Positions 20,217-27,665 of a stretch of DNA of 64,000 bases are shown piece after piece. The notes beneath the pieces were generated by a model that worked only from the letters and a program-made list of their open reading frames with translations, did not search any database and was not told the DNA's origin. A program made the translations under genes and the position numbers. The DNA is from Mycobacterium sp. ACS4054 (GTDB lineage: Bacteria > Actinomycetota > Actinomycetes > Mycobacteriales > Mycobacteriaceae). The stretch spans positions 1 through 64,000 of the forward strand of contig NZ_LZHV01000054.1 in the NCBI RefSeq assembly GCF_001667275.1, given 5' to 3'. Positions within the stretch are counted from its first letter, which is position 1. Each line of letters opens with the position of its first letter.

Positions 20217-20242
20217 ACACACCTGGCGGTGAGGAGTAGACC
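20214..20242 (+). promoter_or_regulatory. Candidate sigma-A promoter of the huc operon
   Basis: A consensus -35 TTGACA at 20214 and a -10 TAGACC at 20237 are separated by 17 bases. The predicted start is near 20249, giving a leader of about 75 bases before hucS. It is the best -35 match I noticed in the window and sits in the only gap over 100 bp between hypA and the end of the cluster. Confidence 0.55.
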
Positions 20243-20323
20243 CGGAAATTAGCGCTGCGCAAGTGGGCCGACGGTCGACTCCGGCGGCGCAGGGGCCCCA
20301 GCCCGGCCCCGGAAAGCTGCAGC

Positions 20324-21379
20324 ATGCCAACAGAAGCAGCAGTCAAAGCGGAAGAAACGTTGATCCACGTTCTATGGATCAATGCCGGGCTCAGTTGTGA
20401 TGGCGATTCGGTGGCGCTGACTGCCGCCACCCAACCCACCGTCGAGGAGATCGCCCTGGGGGCTTTGCCGGGGCTTCCGAAGGTCGCCGTGCACTGGCCA
20501 CTGATCGACTTCGAGTGCGGACCCAACGGGGGGGCGGACGACTTCTTGTCCTGGTTCTTCAAAGCCGACCGCGGCGAGTTGGAACCCTTCGTGCTCGTCG
20601 TCGAGGGGTCGATCCCCAACGAGAAGATCAAAGACGAGGGCTACTGGTGCGGGTTCGGCAACGATCCGGCCACCGGCCAGCCGATGACCACCAGCGAGTG
20701 GCTCGACCGGTTGGCGCCCAAGGCCACCGCGATCGTCGCCGTCGGGACCTGCGCCACCTACGGCGGCATCCACGCCATGGCCGGCAACCCGACGGGCGCG
20801 ATGGGGGTGCCCGACTACCTGGGGTGGGAGTGGAAGAGCAAGGCCGGCATTCCGATCGTGTGCGTGCCCGGTTGCCCCATCCATCCCGACAACCTGTCGG
20901 AGACGCTGACCTATCTGCTCTACATGGCGACGGGTCAGGCTCCGATGATTCCGCTCGACGACGCGCTGCGCCCGAAGTGGTTGTTCGGCAACACCGTCCA
21001 CGAGGGCTGCGACCGGGCCGGCTACTACGAGCAGGGCGACTTCGCCACCGAATACGGATCGCCGAAATGCATTGTGAAGCTGGGCTGTTGGGGCCCGGTA
21101 GTCAAATGCAACGTGCCGAAGCGGGGATGGATCAACGGCGTCGGCGGCTGCCCGAACGTAGGCGGGATCTGCATCGGCTGCACCATGCCGGGCTTCCCCG
21201 ACAAGTTCATGCCGTTCATGGACGAGCCGCCGGGCGGCAAGGTTTCCACGACCGCGTCGGGCCTGTACGGCACCGTGATTCGCAATTTGAGGGGTATCAC
21301 GGCGCGCACCGTCGACAAGGAACCGCGGTGGCGCCACAACGGGAACCAACTCACCACCGGGGCGCGCCGGACCTGGTAG
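20324..21379 (+). CDS. hucS: Uptake [NiFe]-hydrogenase small subunit, group 2a (Huc type)
   Basis: The electron-transfer subunit of a cytosol-facing uptake hydrogenase that can oxidise hydrogen at very low levels. Its 351 residues closely resemble the M. smegmatis Huc small subunit as I recall it. There is no Tat signal, as expected for group 2. Cluster ligands visible are Cys25 in NAGLSCDGDS, Cys143 (VGTCATYGG), Cys184 (VPGCPIHPDN), His226/Cys229 (HEGC), Cys249, Cys255, then Cys276, Cys283 and Cys286. The usual second cysteine of the proximal CxxC is replaced by Asp28. It is the first gene of the operon. Confidence 0.96.
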   Translation: MPTEAAVKAEETLIHVLWINAGLSCDGDSVALTAATQPTVEEIALGALPGLPKVAVHWPLIDFECGPNGGADDFLSWFFKADRGELEPFVLVVEGSIPNEKIKDEGYWCGFGNDPATGQPMTTSEWLDRLAPKATAIVAVGTCATYGGIHAMAGNPTGAMGVPDYLGWEWKSKAGIPIVCVPGCPIHPDNLSETLTYLLYMATGQAPMIPLDDALRPKWLFGNTVHEGCDRAGYYEQGDFATEYGSPKCIVKLGCWGPVVKCNVPKRGWINGVGGCPNVGGICIGCTMPGFPDKFMPFMDEPPGGKVSTTASGLYGTVIRNLRGITARTVDKEPRWRHNGNQLTTGARRTW

Positions 21380-21460
21380 GTCACCTACCCGGTCGGCGCG
21401 CTTCGTTCTCACCATCTGAGCCTTCGGGCTGCCGAGCCCACAGCGGGAAGAAGAAGTGCG

Positions 21461-23260
21461 ATGACAACCATCATTCCGGAACCCACCCACGCCAAGCGGG
21501 AGCCCGGCCAGCTGGTCGACATGGCGTGGGACCCGATCACCAGGATCGTGGGCAGCCTGGGCATCTACACGAAGATCGACTTCGAGAACCGCGAAGTCGT
21601 CGAGTGCCACAGCACCTCGTCGATCTTCCGCGGCTACTCGATCTTCATGAAGGGCAAGGATCCTCGCGACGCCCACTTCATCACCAGCCGCATCTGCGGC
21701 ATCTGCGGCGACAACCACGCCACCTGCTCGTGCTACGCGCAGAACATGGCCTACGGCGTCAAGCCGCCGCACCTCGGCGAGTGGATCGTCAACCTGGGCG
21801 AGGCCGCGGAATACATGTTCGACCACAACATCTTCCAGGAGAACCTGGTCGGCGTGGACTTCTGCGAGAAGATGGTCTCCGAGACCAATCCGAGCGTGCT
21901 GTCGCTGGCGGAGAAGACGCCGGCGCCGCAGGCGGAGGCGCACGGCTACCGGACGATCGCCGACATCATGCGCTCGCTCAACCCGTTCACCGGTGAGTTC
22001 TACCGGGAGGCGCTGGCGGTCAGCCGCTGGACGCGAGAGATGTTCTGCCTCATGGAGGGCCGCCACGTGCACCCGTCCACCCTGTACCCCGGCGGGGTGG
22101 GCACGGTCGCGACCATCCAGTTGATGACCGACTACATGACCCGGCTGATGCGCTATGTGGAGTTCATGAAGAAGGTCGTGCCCATGCACGACGACCTGTT
22201 CGACTTCTTCTATGAGGCGCTGCCCGGTTACGAGAAGGTCGGGCTGCGCCGCACCCTGCTCGGCTGCTGGGGCTCGTTCCAGGACCCCGAGGTGTGCAAC
22301 TTCGAGTACAAGGACATGGAACGCTGGGGCAACGCGATGTTCGTGACCCCGGGCGTGGTGGTGGACGGCAAGTTGGTCACCCACTCGCTGGTGGACATCA
22401 ACCTGGGCATCCGAATCCTTTTGGGCAGTTCGTATTACGACGACTGGACCGATCAGGAGATGTTCGTCAAGACCGACCCGCTCGGCAACGCGGTGGACCG
22501 GCGCCACCCGTGGAACCAGCACACCAACCCGCATCCGCAGAAGCGGGACATGGACGGCGGCAAGTACAGCTGGGTGATGTCGCCGCGCTGGTTCGACGGC
22601 ACGGACCACCTGGCGCTGGACACCGGCGGCGGGCCGCTGGCCCGGTTGTGGGCGACGGCGCTGGCCGGGCTCGTCGACATCGGCTACGTCAAGGCGACCG
22701 GCAACAGCGTGAAGATCAACCTGCCCAAGACGGCGCTCAAACCCCCGGTGGAGTTCGAGTGGAAGGTGCCCAAGTACGGCAGCAACACGATCGAACGCGA
22801 CCGCGCGCGCACCTACTTCCAGGCCTACGCGGCCGCGTGCGCGCTGCACTTCGCCGAGAAGGCGCTCGAGGAGATCCGCGCCGGGCGCACCAAGACGTGG
22901 GAGCGCTTCGAGGTGCCCGACGAGGCCATCGGGTGCGGGTTCACCGAGGCGGTGCGCGGCGTGCTCAGCCACCACCTGGTGATCCGGGACGGCAAGATCG
23001 CCAACTACCACCCGTACCCGCCCACCCCGTGGAACGCCAACCCCCGCGACAGCTACGGCACCCCGGGGCCCTACGAGGACGCGGTGCAGGGCCAGCCGAT
23101 CTTCGAGGAGAACGACCGGGAGAACTTCAAGGGCATCGACGTGATGCGCACGGTGCGCAGCTTCGACCCGTGCCTGCCCTGCGGTGTGCACATGTATCTG
23201 GGTAAGGGCAAGACCCTCGACAGACTGCACACACCAACCCAGTCGCCCGCCGGGGAGTGA
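21461..23260 (+). CDS. hucL: Uptake [NiFe]-hydrogenase large subunit, group 2a (Huc type)
   Basis: The catalytic subunit carrying the Ni-Fe(CN)2CO site. The four metal cysteines are Cys79/Cys82 in the L1 motif SRICGICGDNHATC and Cys571/Cys574 in the L2 motif DPCLPCGVH. The 22 residues after His577 would be removed by the M52 protease encoded downstream. The length of 599 residues is normal. It starts 81 bases after hucS, and a further gene follows three bases after its stop. Together with HucS it forms the core of an H2-oxidising enzyme that passes electrons to menaquinone in M. smegmatis. Confidence 0.97.
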   Translation: MTTIIPEPTHAKREPGQLVDMAWDPITRIVGSLGIYTKIDFENREVVECHSTSSIFRGYSIFMKGKDPRDAHFITSRICGICGDNHATCSCYAQNMAYGVKPPHLGEWIVNLGEAAEYMFDHNIFQENLVGVDFCEKMVSETNPSVLSLAEKTPAPQAEAHGYRTIADIMRSLNPFTGEFYREALAVSRWTREMFCLMEGRHVHPSTLYPGGVGTVATIQLMTDYMTRLMRYVEFMKKVVPMHDDLFDFFYEALPGYEKVGLRRTLLGCWGSFQDPEVCNFEYKDMERWGNAMFVTPGVVVDGKLVTHSLVDINLGIRILLGSSYYDDWTDQEMFVKTDPLGNAVDRRHPWNQHTNPHPQKRDMDGGKYSWVMSPRWFDGTDHLALDTGGGPLARLWATALAGLVDIGYVKATGNSVKINLPKTALKPPVEFEWKVPKYGSNTIERDRARTYFQAYAAACALHFAEKALEEIRAGRTKTWERFEVPDEAIGCGFTEAVRGVLSHHLVIRDGKIANYHPYPPTPWNANPRDSYGTPGPYEDAVQGQPIFEENDRENFKGIDVMRTVRSFDPCLPCGVHMYLGKGKTLDRLHTPTQSPAGE

Positions 23261-23263
23261 GCA

Positions 23264-24163
23264 ATGGTGGATCGCCCGGAGACCGTTGACGACAGCGAGG
23301 CGCGGTGGCGCACAGCGGGCGATCGGATCCAGACCCTGCTGGATTCCTGCGCGGCGGGTGGGGCCGCCGGGCGGGAACGCGCCCAACAATTGGTCCGCGA
23401 GGTGGTCGGGCTCTACGGGGCCGGCCTGGAACGGATCATGACGTTGGCCCGGCAGGCGCAGGATCCCACTCTGGCCGAGCGGCTGGCCACCGACGACCTG
23501 GTGGCCAGCCTGCTCCTGGTTCACGGCCTGCACCCGCACGACGTGCGTCGTCGGGTGTCCGACGCGCTCGACCGGGTGCGGCCGTATCTGGGCTCGCACG
23601 GCGGGGACGTCGACCTGCTCGGAATCGACGGTGACACCGTGCGGTTGGCGTTCAAGGGCAGCTGCAAGAGCTGCCCGTCGTCGGCGGTGACGCTCGAGTT
23701 GGCCGTCCAGGACGCCGTGCTCGCCGCGGCGCCCGAGGTGTCGTCGATCGAGGTGGTGACCGCTGACCCGGGAGGCGCGAGCGTCATCCCCGCCGAATCC
23801 CTACTGGCGCACGTCCATTCGACCGGCAGCTGGCATCCGGTTCCCGAGCTGGGCGGGCTGGCGCCCGGGGAGGTCGGCGGCTTTCGGGTCGACGGAACGA
23901 CGCTGCTGGCCTGCCGCGTCGACGACCGGTCGTTCGCGTACCGGGACCACTGCCCCGTGTGTGACGACACCCTCGCCGGCGCCGCGCTGCTGGGGCCGCT
24001 GCTCGAATGTCCGCGCTGCGGCTCCCGTTTCGACGTCGTGCGCGCCGGCGCCGGGCCCGACGGCGCGCACCTGGATCCGCTCCCCCTGCTGCCGCGCGAC
24101 GGCGTGCTGTCGGTGGCGCTGCCGGACCGCAGCCCGGCGCGAGCGATGGGCGCCCCGGCATGA
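23264..24163 (+). CDS. NifU-like and Rieske-like fusion, putative Huc electron-transfer protein
   Basis: A 299-residue fusion. Residues 1-90 are helical with no known motif. Residues 95-165 are a NifU C-terminal type domain (VRPYLGSHGGDVDLLGIDGD, then CKSC at 134-137) that can hold an Fe-S cluster. Residues 185-285 read as a Rieske fold, but the expected CxH...CPxxHG pattern is instead CPVC (230-233) and CPRCGSRFD (249-252): every ligand position is cysteine. It may carry a rubredoxin-like Fe or another cluster, or zinc. A gene in the M. smegmatis huc operon has been proposed as an iron-sulfur partner; which of these genes corresponds to it I cannot say. Confidence 0.82.
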   Translation: MVDRPETVDDSEARWRTAGDRIQTLLDSCAAGGAAGRERAQQLVREVVGLYGAGLERIMTLARQAQDPTLAERLATDDLVASLLLVHGLHPHDVRRRVSDALDRVRPYLGSHGGDVDLLGIDGDTVRLAFKGSCKSCPSSAVTLELAVQDAVLAAAPEVSSIEVVTADPGGASVIPAESLLAHVHSTGSWHPVPELGGLAPGEVGGFRVDGTTLLACRVDDRSFAYRDHCPVCDDTLAGAALLGPLLECPRCGSRFDVVRAGAGPDGAHLDPLPLLPRDGVLSVALPDRSPARAMGAPA

Positions 24164-24795
24164 CGACCCCCTACGAGGTGCTCACCCGCATCCGCAGCGC
24201 CAGGCCGGCCCAAGAGCCGGCGGGCGAGCGGTGCGAGATGTGCTCGGAATCGATCGCCGACTCTCACCAGCACGTGGTCAACGTCGCCGATCGGCAGCTC
24301 ATGTGCGTGTGCCGCGCCTGCTACCTGCTGTTCACCGATGCACGGGCCGAACTGCGCTACCGCGCCGTGCCCGAGAGGTACCTGTGGTTCCCGGACTTCG
24401 CGCTGGACCGCCGCGCCTGGGAGGCGCTGCAGATCCCCGTCGGCGTCGCCTTCTTCTTCGCCAACTCCGCCCTCGGACGCACCGTCGCCTTCTACCCGGG
24501 GCCGGCCGGCGCCTGCGAATCCGAACTGGCACTGGATGTTTGGGACGCGATCGCCGGCGCCGACGCGCGGGTGGGCCTGCTGGCCGACGACGTCGAGGCG
24601 CTGCTGGTAAGGGTTCCCGAATCCGGCCCGCCGCAGAGCTTCCTCGTCCCGATCGACGCCTGCTACGAATTCGTCGGGCGGCTGCGCCTGCTGTGGCGCG
24701 GGTTCGACGGGGGGCAGGAGGCCCGCGAATTCATCGCCGGCTTCTTTGCCGACATCGAAGCCCGGGCCCTGAAAATGCCCGTGACACCGCCATGA
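24160..24795 (+). CDS. DUF5947-like conserved protein of hydrogenase operons
   Basis: A 211-residue protein of unknown function that I recall as DUF5947, found beside actinobacterial group 2a hydrogenases. Near the N-terminus are CEMCSE (residues 25-30), a His pair and C-V-C-x-x-C around residues 49-54, a likely metal site of zinc-ribbon type. The middle part, YLWFPDFALDRRAWEALQIP then VAFFFANSALGRTVAFYPGP, is hydrophobic but not a clear membrane helix. The start ATG overlaps the previous stop (ATGA), and its own stop overlaps the next start. Co-translation argues for a role in assembly or in the complex. Confidence 0.75.
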   Translation: MTTPYEVLTRIRSARPAQEPAGERCEMCSESIADSHQHVVNVADRQLMCVCRACYLLFTDARAELRYRAVPERYLWFPDFALDRRAWEALQIPVGVAFFFANSALGRTVAFYPGPAGACESELALDVWDAIAGADARVGLLADDVEALLVRVPESGPPQSFLVPIDACYEFVGRLRLLWRGFDGGQEAREFIAGFFADIEARALKMPVTPP

Positions 24796-25430
24796 TCGAC
24801 CTCGACTTCGCGGTCCTCGACGTGGCGCCCGAACCGTACACCGTCAGCCCGGTGCTGACCGCCCGCGTCGCCGTGGCCGCCGGGGACGACCCGGTGCACG
24901 CGATCGCCCTGCGCTGCCAGGTCCGCATCGAACCGCTGCGCCGGCCGTACTCCAACGACGAAGCCGCTGGGCTGACCGATTTGTTCGGCCCGCGTGAGCG
25001 CTGGGCGAGCACCCAGCGGACCTTCCTGTGGCAGCACTGCGCCGCGATGGTGCCGGGGTTCACCGGCACCACGACGGCGGCGCTCACGCTGGACTGCACC
25101 TACGACTTCGAGGTCGCCGCTTCCAAATACCTGCACGCGTTGCGCGACGGCGCGCTGCCGCTGCAGTTCCTGTTCAGCGGAACGATTTTCGTCAAATCCG
25201 ATCGCGGGTTTTCCGTCCAACAGGTCCCCTGGGACTGCGAAAGCCGTTACGACATGCCGGTCGCGGTCTGGCGGCAGTTGATCGCCCAGCACTACCCGAA
25301 CGCCGGCTGGCTGCGGCTGAGCCACGAGACCATCCGCGCGCTGGCCGCCTACAAGTCGGCGCACGGGCTGCTCGACCTCGACCACGCGATCACCGCCCTG
25401 CTGGCCGCGGACCGGGAGGCGGCGCGGTGA
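24792..25430 (+). CDS. DUF6084-like conserved protein of hydrogenase operons
   Basis: A 212-residue protein, probably of the DUF6084 family. It reads as beta-rich in the first 150 residues (for example YTVSPVLTARVAVAAGDDPV and TAALTLDCTYDFEVAASKYL) and helical at the end. It has few cysteines and no cofactor motif, signal peptide or membrane helix. The start overlaps the previous gene by ATGA and the end overlaps the next by GTGA. The function is not known; co-translation with the other huc accessory genes suggests complex assembly. Confidence 0.72.
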   Translation: MIDLDFAVLDVAPEPYTVSPVLTARVAVAAGDDPVHAIALRCQVRIEPLRRPYSNDEAAGLTDLFGPRERWASTQRTFLWQHCAAMVPGFTGTTTAALTLDCTYDFEVAASKYLHALRDGALPLQFLFSGTIFVKSDRGFSVQQVPWDCESRYDMPVAVWRQLIAQHYPNAGWLRLSHETIRALAAYKSAHGLLDLDHAITALLAADREAAR

Positions 25431-26746
25431 CCGAGGATAGGGACCGGGCCCGCGCCGTCGCCGACGCGGTGCTCTACGAGGGTTACCTGCTCTACCCGTA
25501 CCGCGGAACGTCGAGCAAAAACCAATCCCGCTGGCAGTTCGGCGTTTTGGGCCCGCCCGGCGCCGCGGCGGCGGGTCTGGGCGAGGACGATGCCCTGGCG
25601 GCGCAGTTCCTCGTCGAGGGGGCGCGGGAGCTGCGCCTGGTGGTGCGGTTCCTGCAGTTGCAGCACCGCCGGGCCGAGCGCGAAGTCGGCGGGGGCGAAT
25701 ACGAGCCCGTCGACGAGCTGACGACCCCGACCGGGTCGTGGCTCACCTGGGACGAGGCGGTCGAATGCGAGAGGTCCTTCGGCCCTGTCGCGCTGGACGG
25801 CCGGCCGTGGACACTGGCCGTGACGGCGGATGCGGGCACCGACATCGAATTCCTCGATGGCGGGCGCCTCGTGCGCCAACGACGGGAGGTGCGTGGCGTG
25901 CTCACGGTCGCCAGCGAGGCGGACGGCGACCTGTGCCGGGTGTCGGTGCGGGTCAGCAACGTCGGCGATGGCGCGGTGGACAAGAACGACGCGATCGCGC
26001 GGTCCATGATCGGAACGCACCTGATCGCCGAACTCGAGACCGGACAGTTCGTCTCGCTGCTCGAGCCGCCCCAGGAGGCGGCCGATGCGGCCGCCCGCTG
26101 CAGCCACCACCGGTGCTTCCCGGTGCTGGCCGGCGCGCCCGGCACGCGGGATCTGCTGCTGATCTCGCCGATCATCCTCTACGACCATCCCGAGGTCGCC
26201 GAACAGAGCGACACCGCGCTGTACGACTGCACGGAGATCGACGAGATCCTCACCCTGCGCGTGATGACCATGACCGAGGAGGAGAAGGCGCAGGCCCGGG
26301 CCACCGATCCGCGGGCGGCGCGCATCATCGACCAGTGCGACGCCATGTCCCCCGAGGCGATGGCGCGCCTGCACGGCGTGCTGCGCGACCCGCACGAGAT
26401 CCGGGGTCTGGTCCCCGAGATACCGGAGGGCGTCGACTGGTGGGATCCGCTGGCCGACAACGCCGTCCGACCGGAAATCGATGCGGTACTGGTCAACGGG
26501 GTTCGGGTGGCCCGCGGCAGCCGGGTGCGGCTGCGGCCGAGGCGCAACGCCGACGCGCAGGACATCTTCGTCGCCGGCAAGACCGCGCGCGTCACCTCGG
26601 TGCACTCGGACGTCGAGGGCAACACGCACGTCGGCGTCGTGGTCGGCGACGACCCGGCCGCCGACCTGCACGACTGGTACGGCCGCTACCTGTACTTCTC
26701 CCCCGACGAAATCGAGCCGTTGGGAGCGCAACGCAGCCCGGCGTGA
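25427..26746 (+). CDS. Conserved protein of unknown function in the huc operon (439 aa)
   Basis: A soluble protein of 439 residues with no domain I can name. It begins VLYEGYLLYPYRGTSSKNQS and has a beta-rich middle, a segment LLISPIILYDHPEVAEQSDT, an acidic helical part (MTMTEEEKAQARATDPRAAR) and a C-terminal HDWYGRYLYFSPDEIEPLG. The GTG at 25427 overlaps the previous stop. The opening motif and the final GRYLYF segment look strongly constrained, so this is a real gene and not a spurious frame. It is 13 bases before a membrane peptide gene. Confidence 0.7.
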   Translation: MTEDRDRARAVADAVLYEGYLLYPYRGTSSKNQSRWQFGVLGPPGAAAAGLGEDDALAAQFLVEGARELRLVVRFLQLQHRRAEREVGGGEYEPVDELTTPTGSWLTWDEAVECERSFGPVALDGRPWTLAVTADAGTDIEFLDGGRLVRQRREVRGVLTVASEADGDLCRVSVRVSNVGDGAVDKNDAIARSMIGTHLIAELETGQFVSLLEPPQEAADAAARCSHHRCFPVLAGAPGTRDLLLISPIILYDHPEVAEQSDTALYDCTEIDEILTLRVMTMTEEEKAQARATDPRAARIIDQCDAMSPEAMARLHGVLRDPHEIRGLVPEIPEGVDWWDPLADNAVRPEIDAVLVNGVRVARGSRVRLRPRRNADAQDIFVAGKTARVTSVHSDVEGNTHVGVVVGDDPAADLHDWYGRYLYFSPDEIEPLGAQRSPA

Positions 26747-26759
26747 AAGGAGTCGAAAG

Positions 26760-26879
26760 ATGGAGATCATGGGTTGGATATTCGTCGCGATCATCGCGCT
26801 GGTGCTCGTGGTCGGATTGGCCCTGGGATTGGTGTCCCTGCCCGACGCGCGCCGGTACCTGAAACTGAGGCGGATGTAA
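26760..26879 (+). CDS. 39-residue single-pass membrane peptide (DUF6893-like)
   Basis: A very short gene with a strong AAAGGAG ribosome binding site eight bases before its ATG. The peptide begins MEIMGWIFVAIIALVLVVGL, one hydrophobic helix, and ends with a basic tail (DARRYLKLRRM), so the C-terminus is probably cytosolic. I recall similar peptides as DUF6893, next to actinobacterial hydrogenase genes. It lies between the 439-residue protein and the maturation protease. A membrane anchor or scaffold for the hydrogenase is an attractive but unproved role. Confidence 0.7.
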   Translation: MEIMGWIFVAIIALVLVVGLALGLVSLPDARRYLKLRRM

Positions 26880-26897
26880 CTTGCTCGGACAGCGGAG

Positions 26898-27407
26898 ATG
26901 ACAGCGCGCATCCTGGTCGCCGGCATCGGCAACATCTTCCTGGGCGATGACGGATTCGGATCCGAAGTGATCCGCACCGCCGCCATCGCGCAGGACGACG
27001 CGTCCGTCCGCGTCACCGACTACGGCATCAGCGGCATGCACCTGGCCTACGACCTGCTCGAGGACTGGGACACGCTGGTCCTCATCGACGCGGTCCCCAG
27101 CCGCGGCAACCCCGGAACCTTGCACGTCTTCCAGGCCGACCACGAATCGGATTCGGCCGCAGCCGGTTTCGACGGGCACGGGATGGATCCGGCCGCGGTG
27201 TTCGCCAGCCTGCGGGCGCTGGGCGGCAACCCGCCCTACACGGTCGTCGTCGGGTGCGAGGCGGGCAGCGTCGAGGAGGGCATCGGCCTCACCGAGCCCG
27301 TGGCCAAGGCGGTCCCCCGCGCCGCGCGCGCCGTCGAGGAGATCGTCGCGGCGTTGCAGGCGCACCCGGTCGCGACCAGCCGAGGGGACGCGGAGCCATG
27401 TGTCTAG
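26898..27407 (+). CDS. Hydrogenase maturation endopeptidase (peptidase M52)
   Basis: Cleaves the C-terminal peptide of HucL after nickel insertion. The N-terminal motif VAGIGNIFLGDDGFGSEV (residues 8-25) gives the first metal acidic residue; LIDAVPSRG gives the second, and DGHGMDPAAV the histidine. The length is 169 residues. It overlaps hypC by ten bases. HyaD/HupD-like enzymes are specific for their partner, so this one should be specific to HucL. Confidence 0.94.
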   Translation: MTARILVAGIGNIFLGDDGFGSEVIRTAAIAQDDASVRVTDYGISGMHLAYDLLEDWDTLVLIDAVPSRGNPGTLHVFQADHESDSAAAGFDGHGMDPAAVFASLRALGGNPPYTVVVGCEAGSVEEGIGLTEPVAKAVPRAARAVEEIVAALQAHPVATSRGDAEPCV

Positions 27408-27664
27408 GGATTCCCGGCCAAGTGATCCGGATGTTGGACGGCTTCGAGGGGCAGCTCGCGCTGGTCGACGTCACCGGCCAACAGCGCAAGATCAACGTCG
27501 GCATGCTGCCGGAAGAGACGTTCGCCCCCGGCGACTGGATCATCATCCACATGGGTTTCGCCGTCGAGAAGACGGACCGCGCGGGCGCCGAGCAGGCGAT
27601 GGCGGGCCTGGAGCTGATGGGCCGGGGCGGCCCGGGCCCGACGGACTCTCCGGAGGCCGGCTGA
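27398..27664 (+). CDS. hypC: Hydrogenase assembly chaperone HypC (first copy)
   Basis: Shuttles the Fe(CN)2CO unit between HypD and the large subunit precursor. The product is 88 residues, starting [13 protein letters not shown], with the essential Cys2, and [14 protein letters not shown] near the end. The ATG lies inside the end of the protease gene, so translation is coupled. A second full hypC lies at 32514, and a HypC-like domain is fused to an SIS domain at 30003. Confidence 0.95.
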   Translation: MCLGIPGQVIRMLDGFEGQLALVDVTGQQRKINVGMLPEETFAPGDWIIIHMGFAVEKTDRAGAEQAMAGLELMGRGGPGPTDSPEAG

Positions 27665-27665
27665 G

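Noticed and set aside
20372..23599. Leftward open frame of 1075 codons across the hydrogenase genes
   Set aside because: It is fully antisense to hucS and hucL, whose motifs are intact; it has no domain character.
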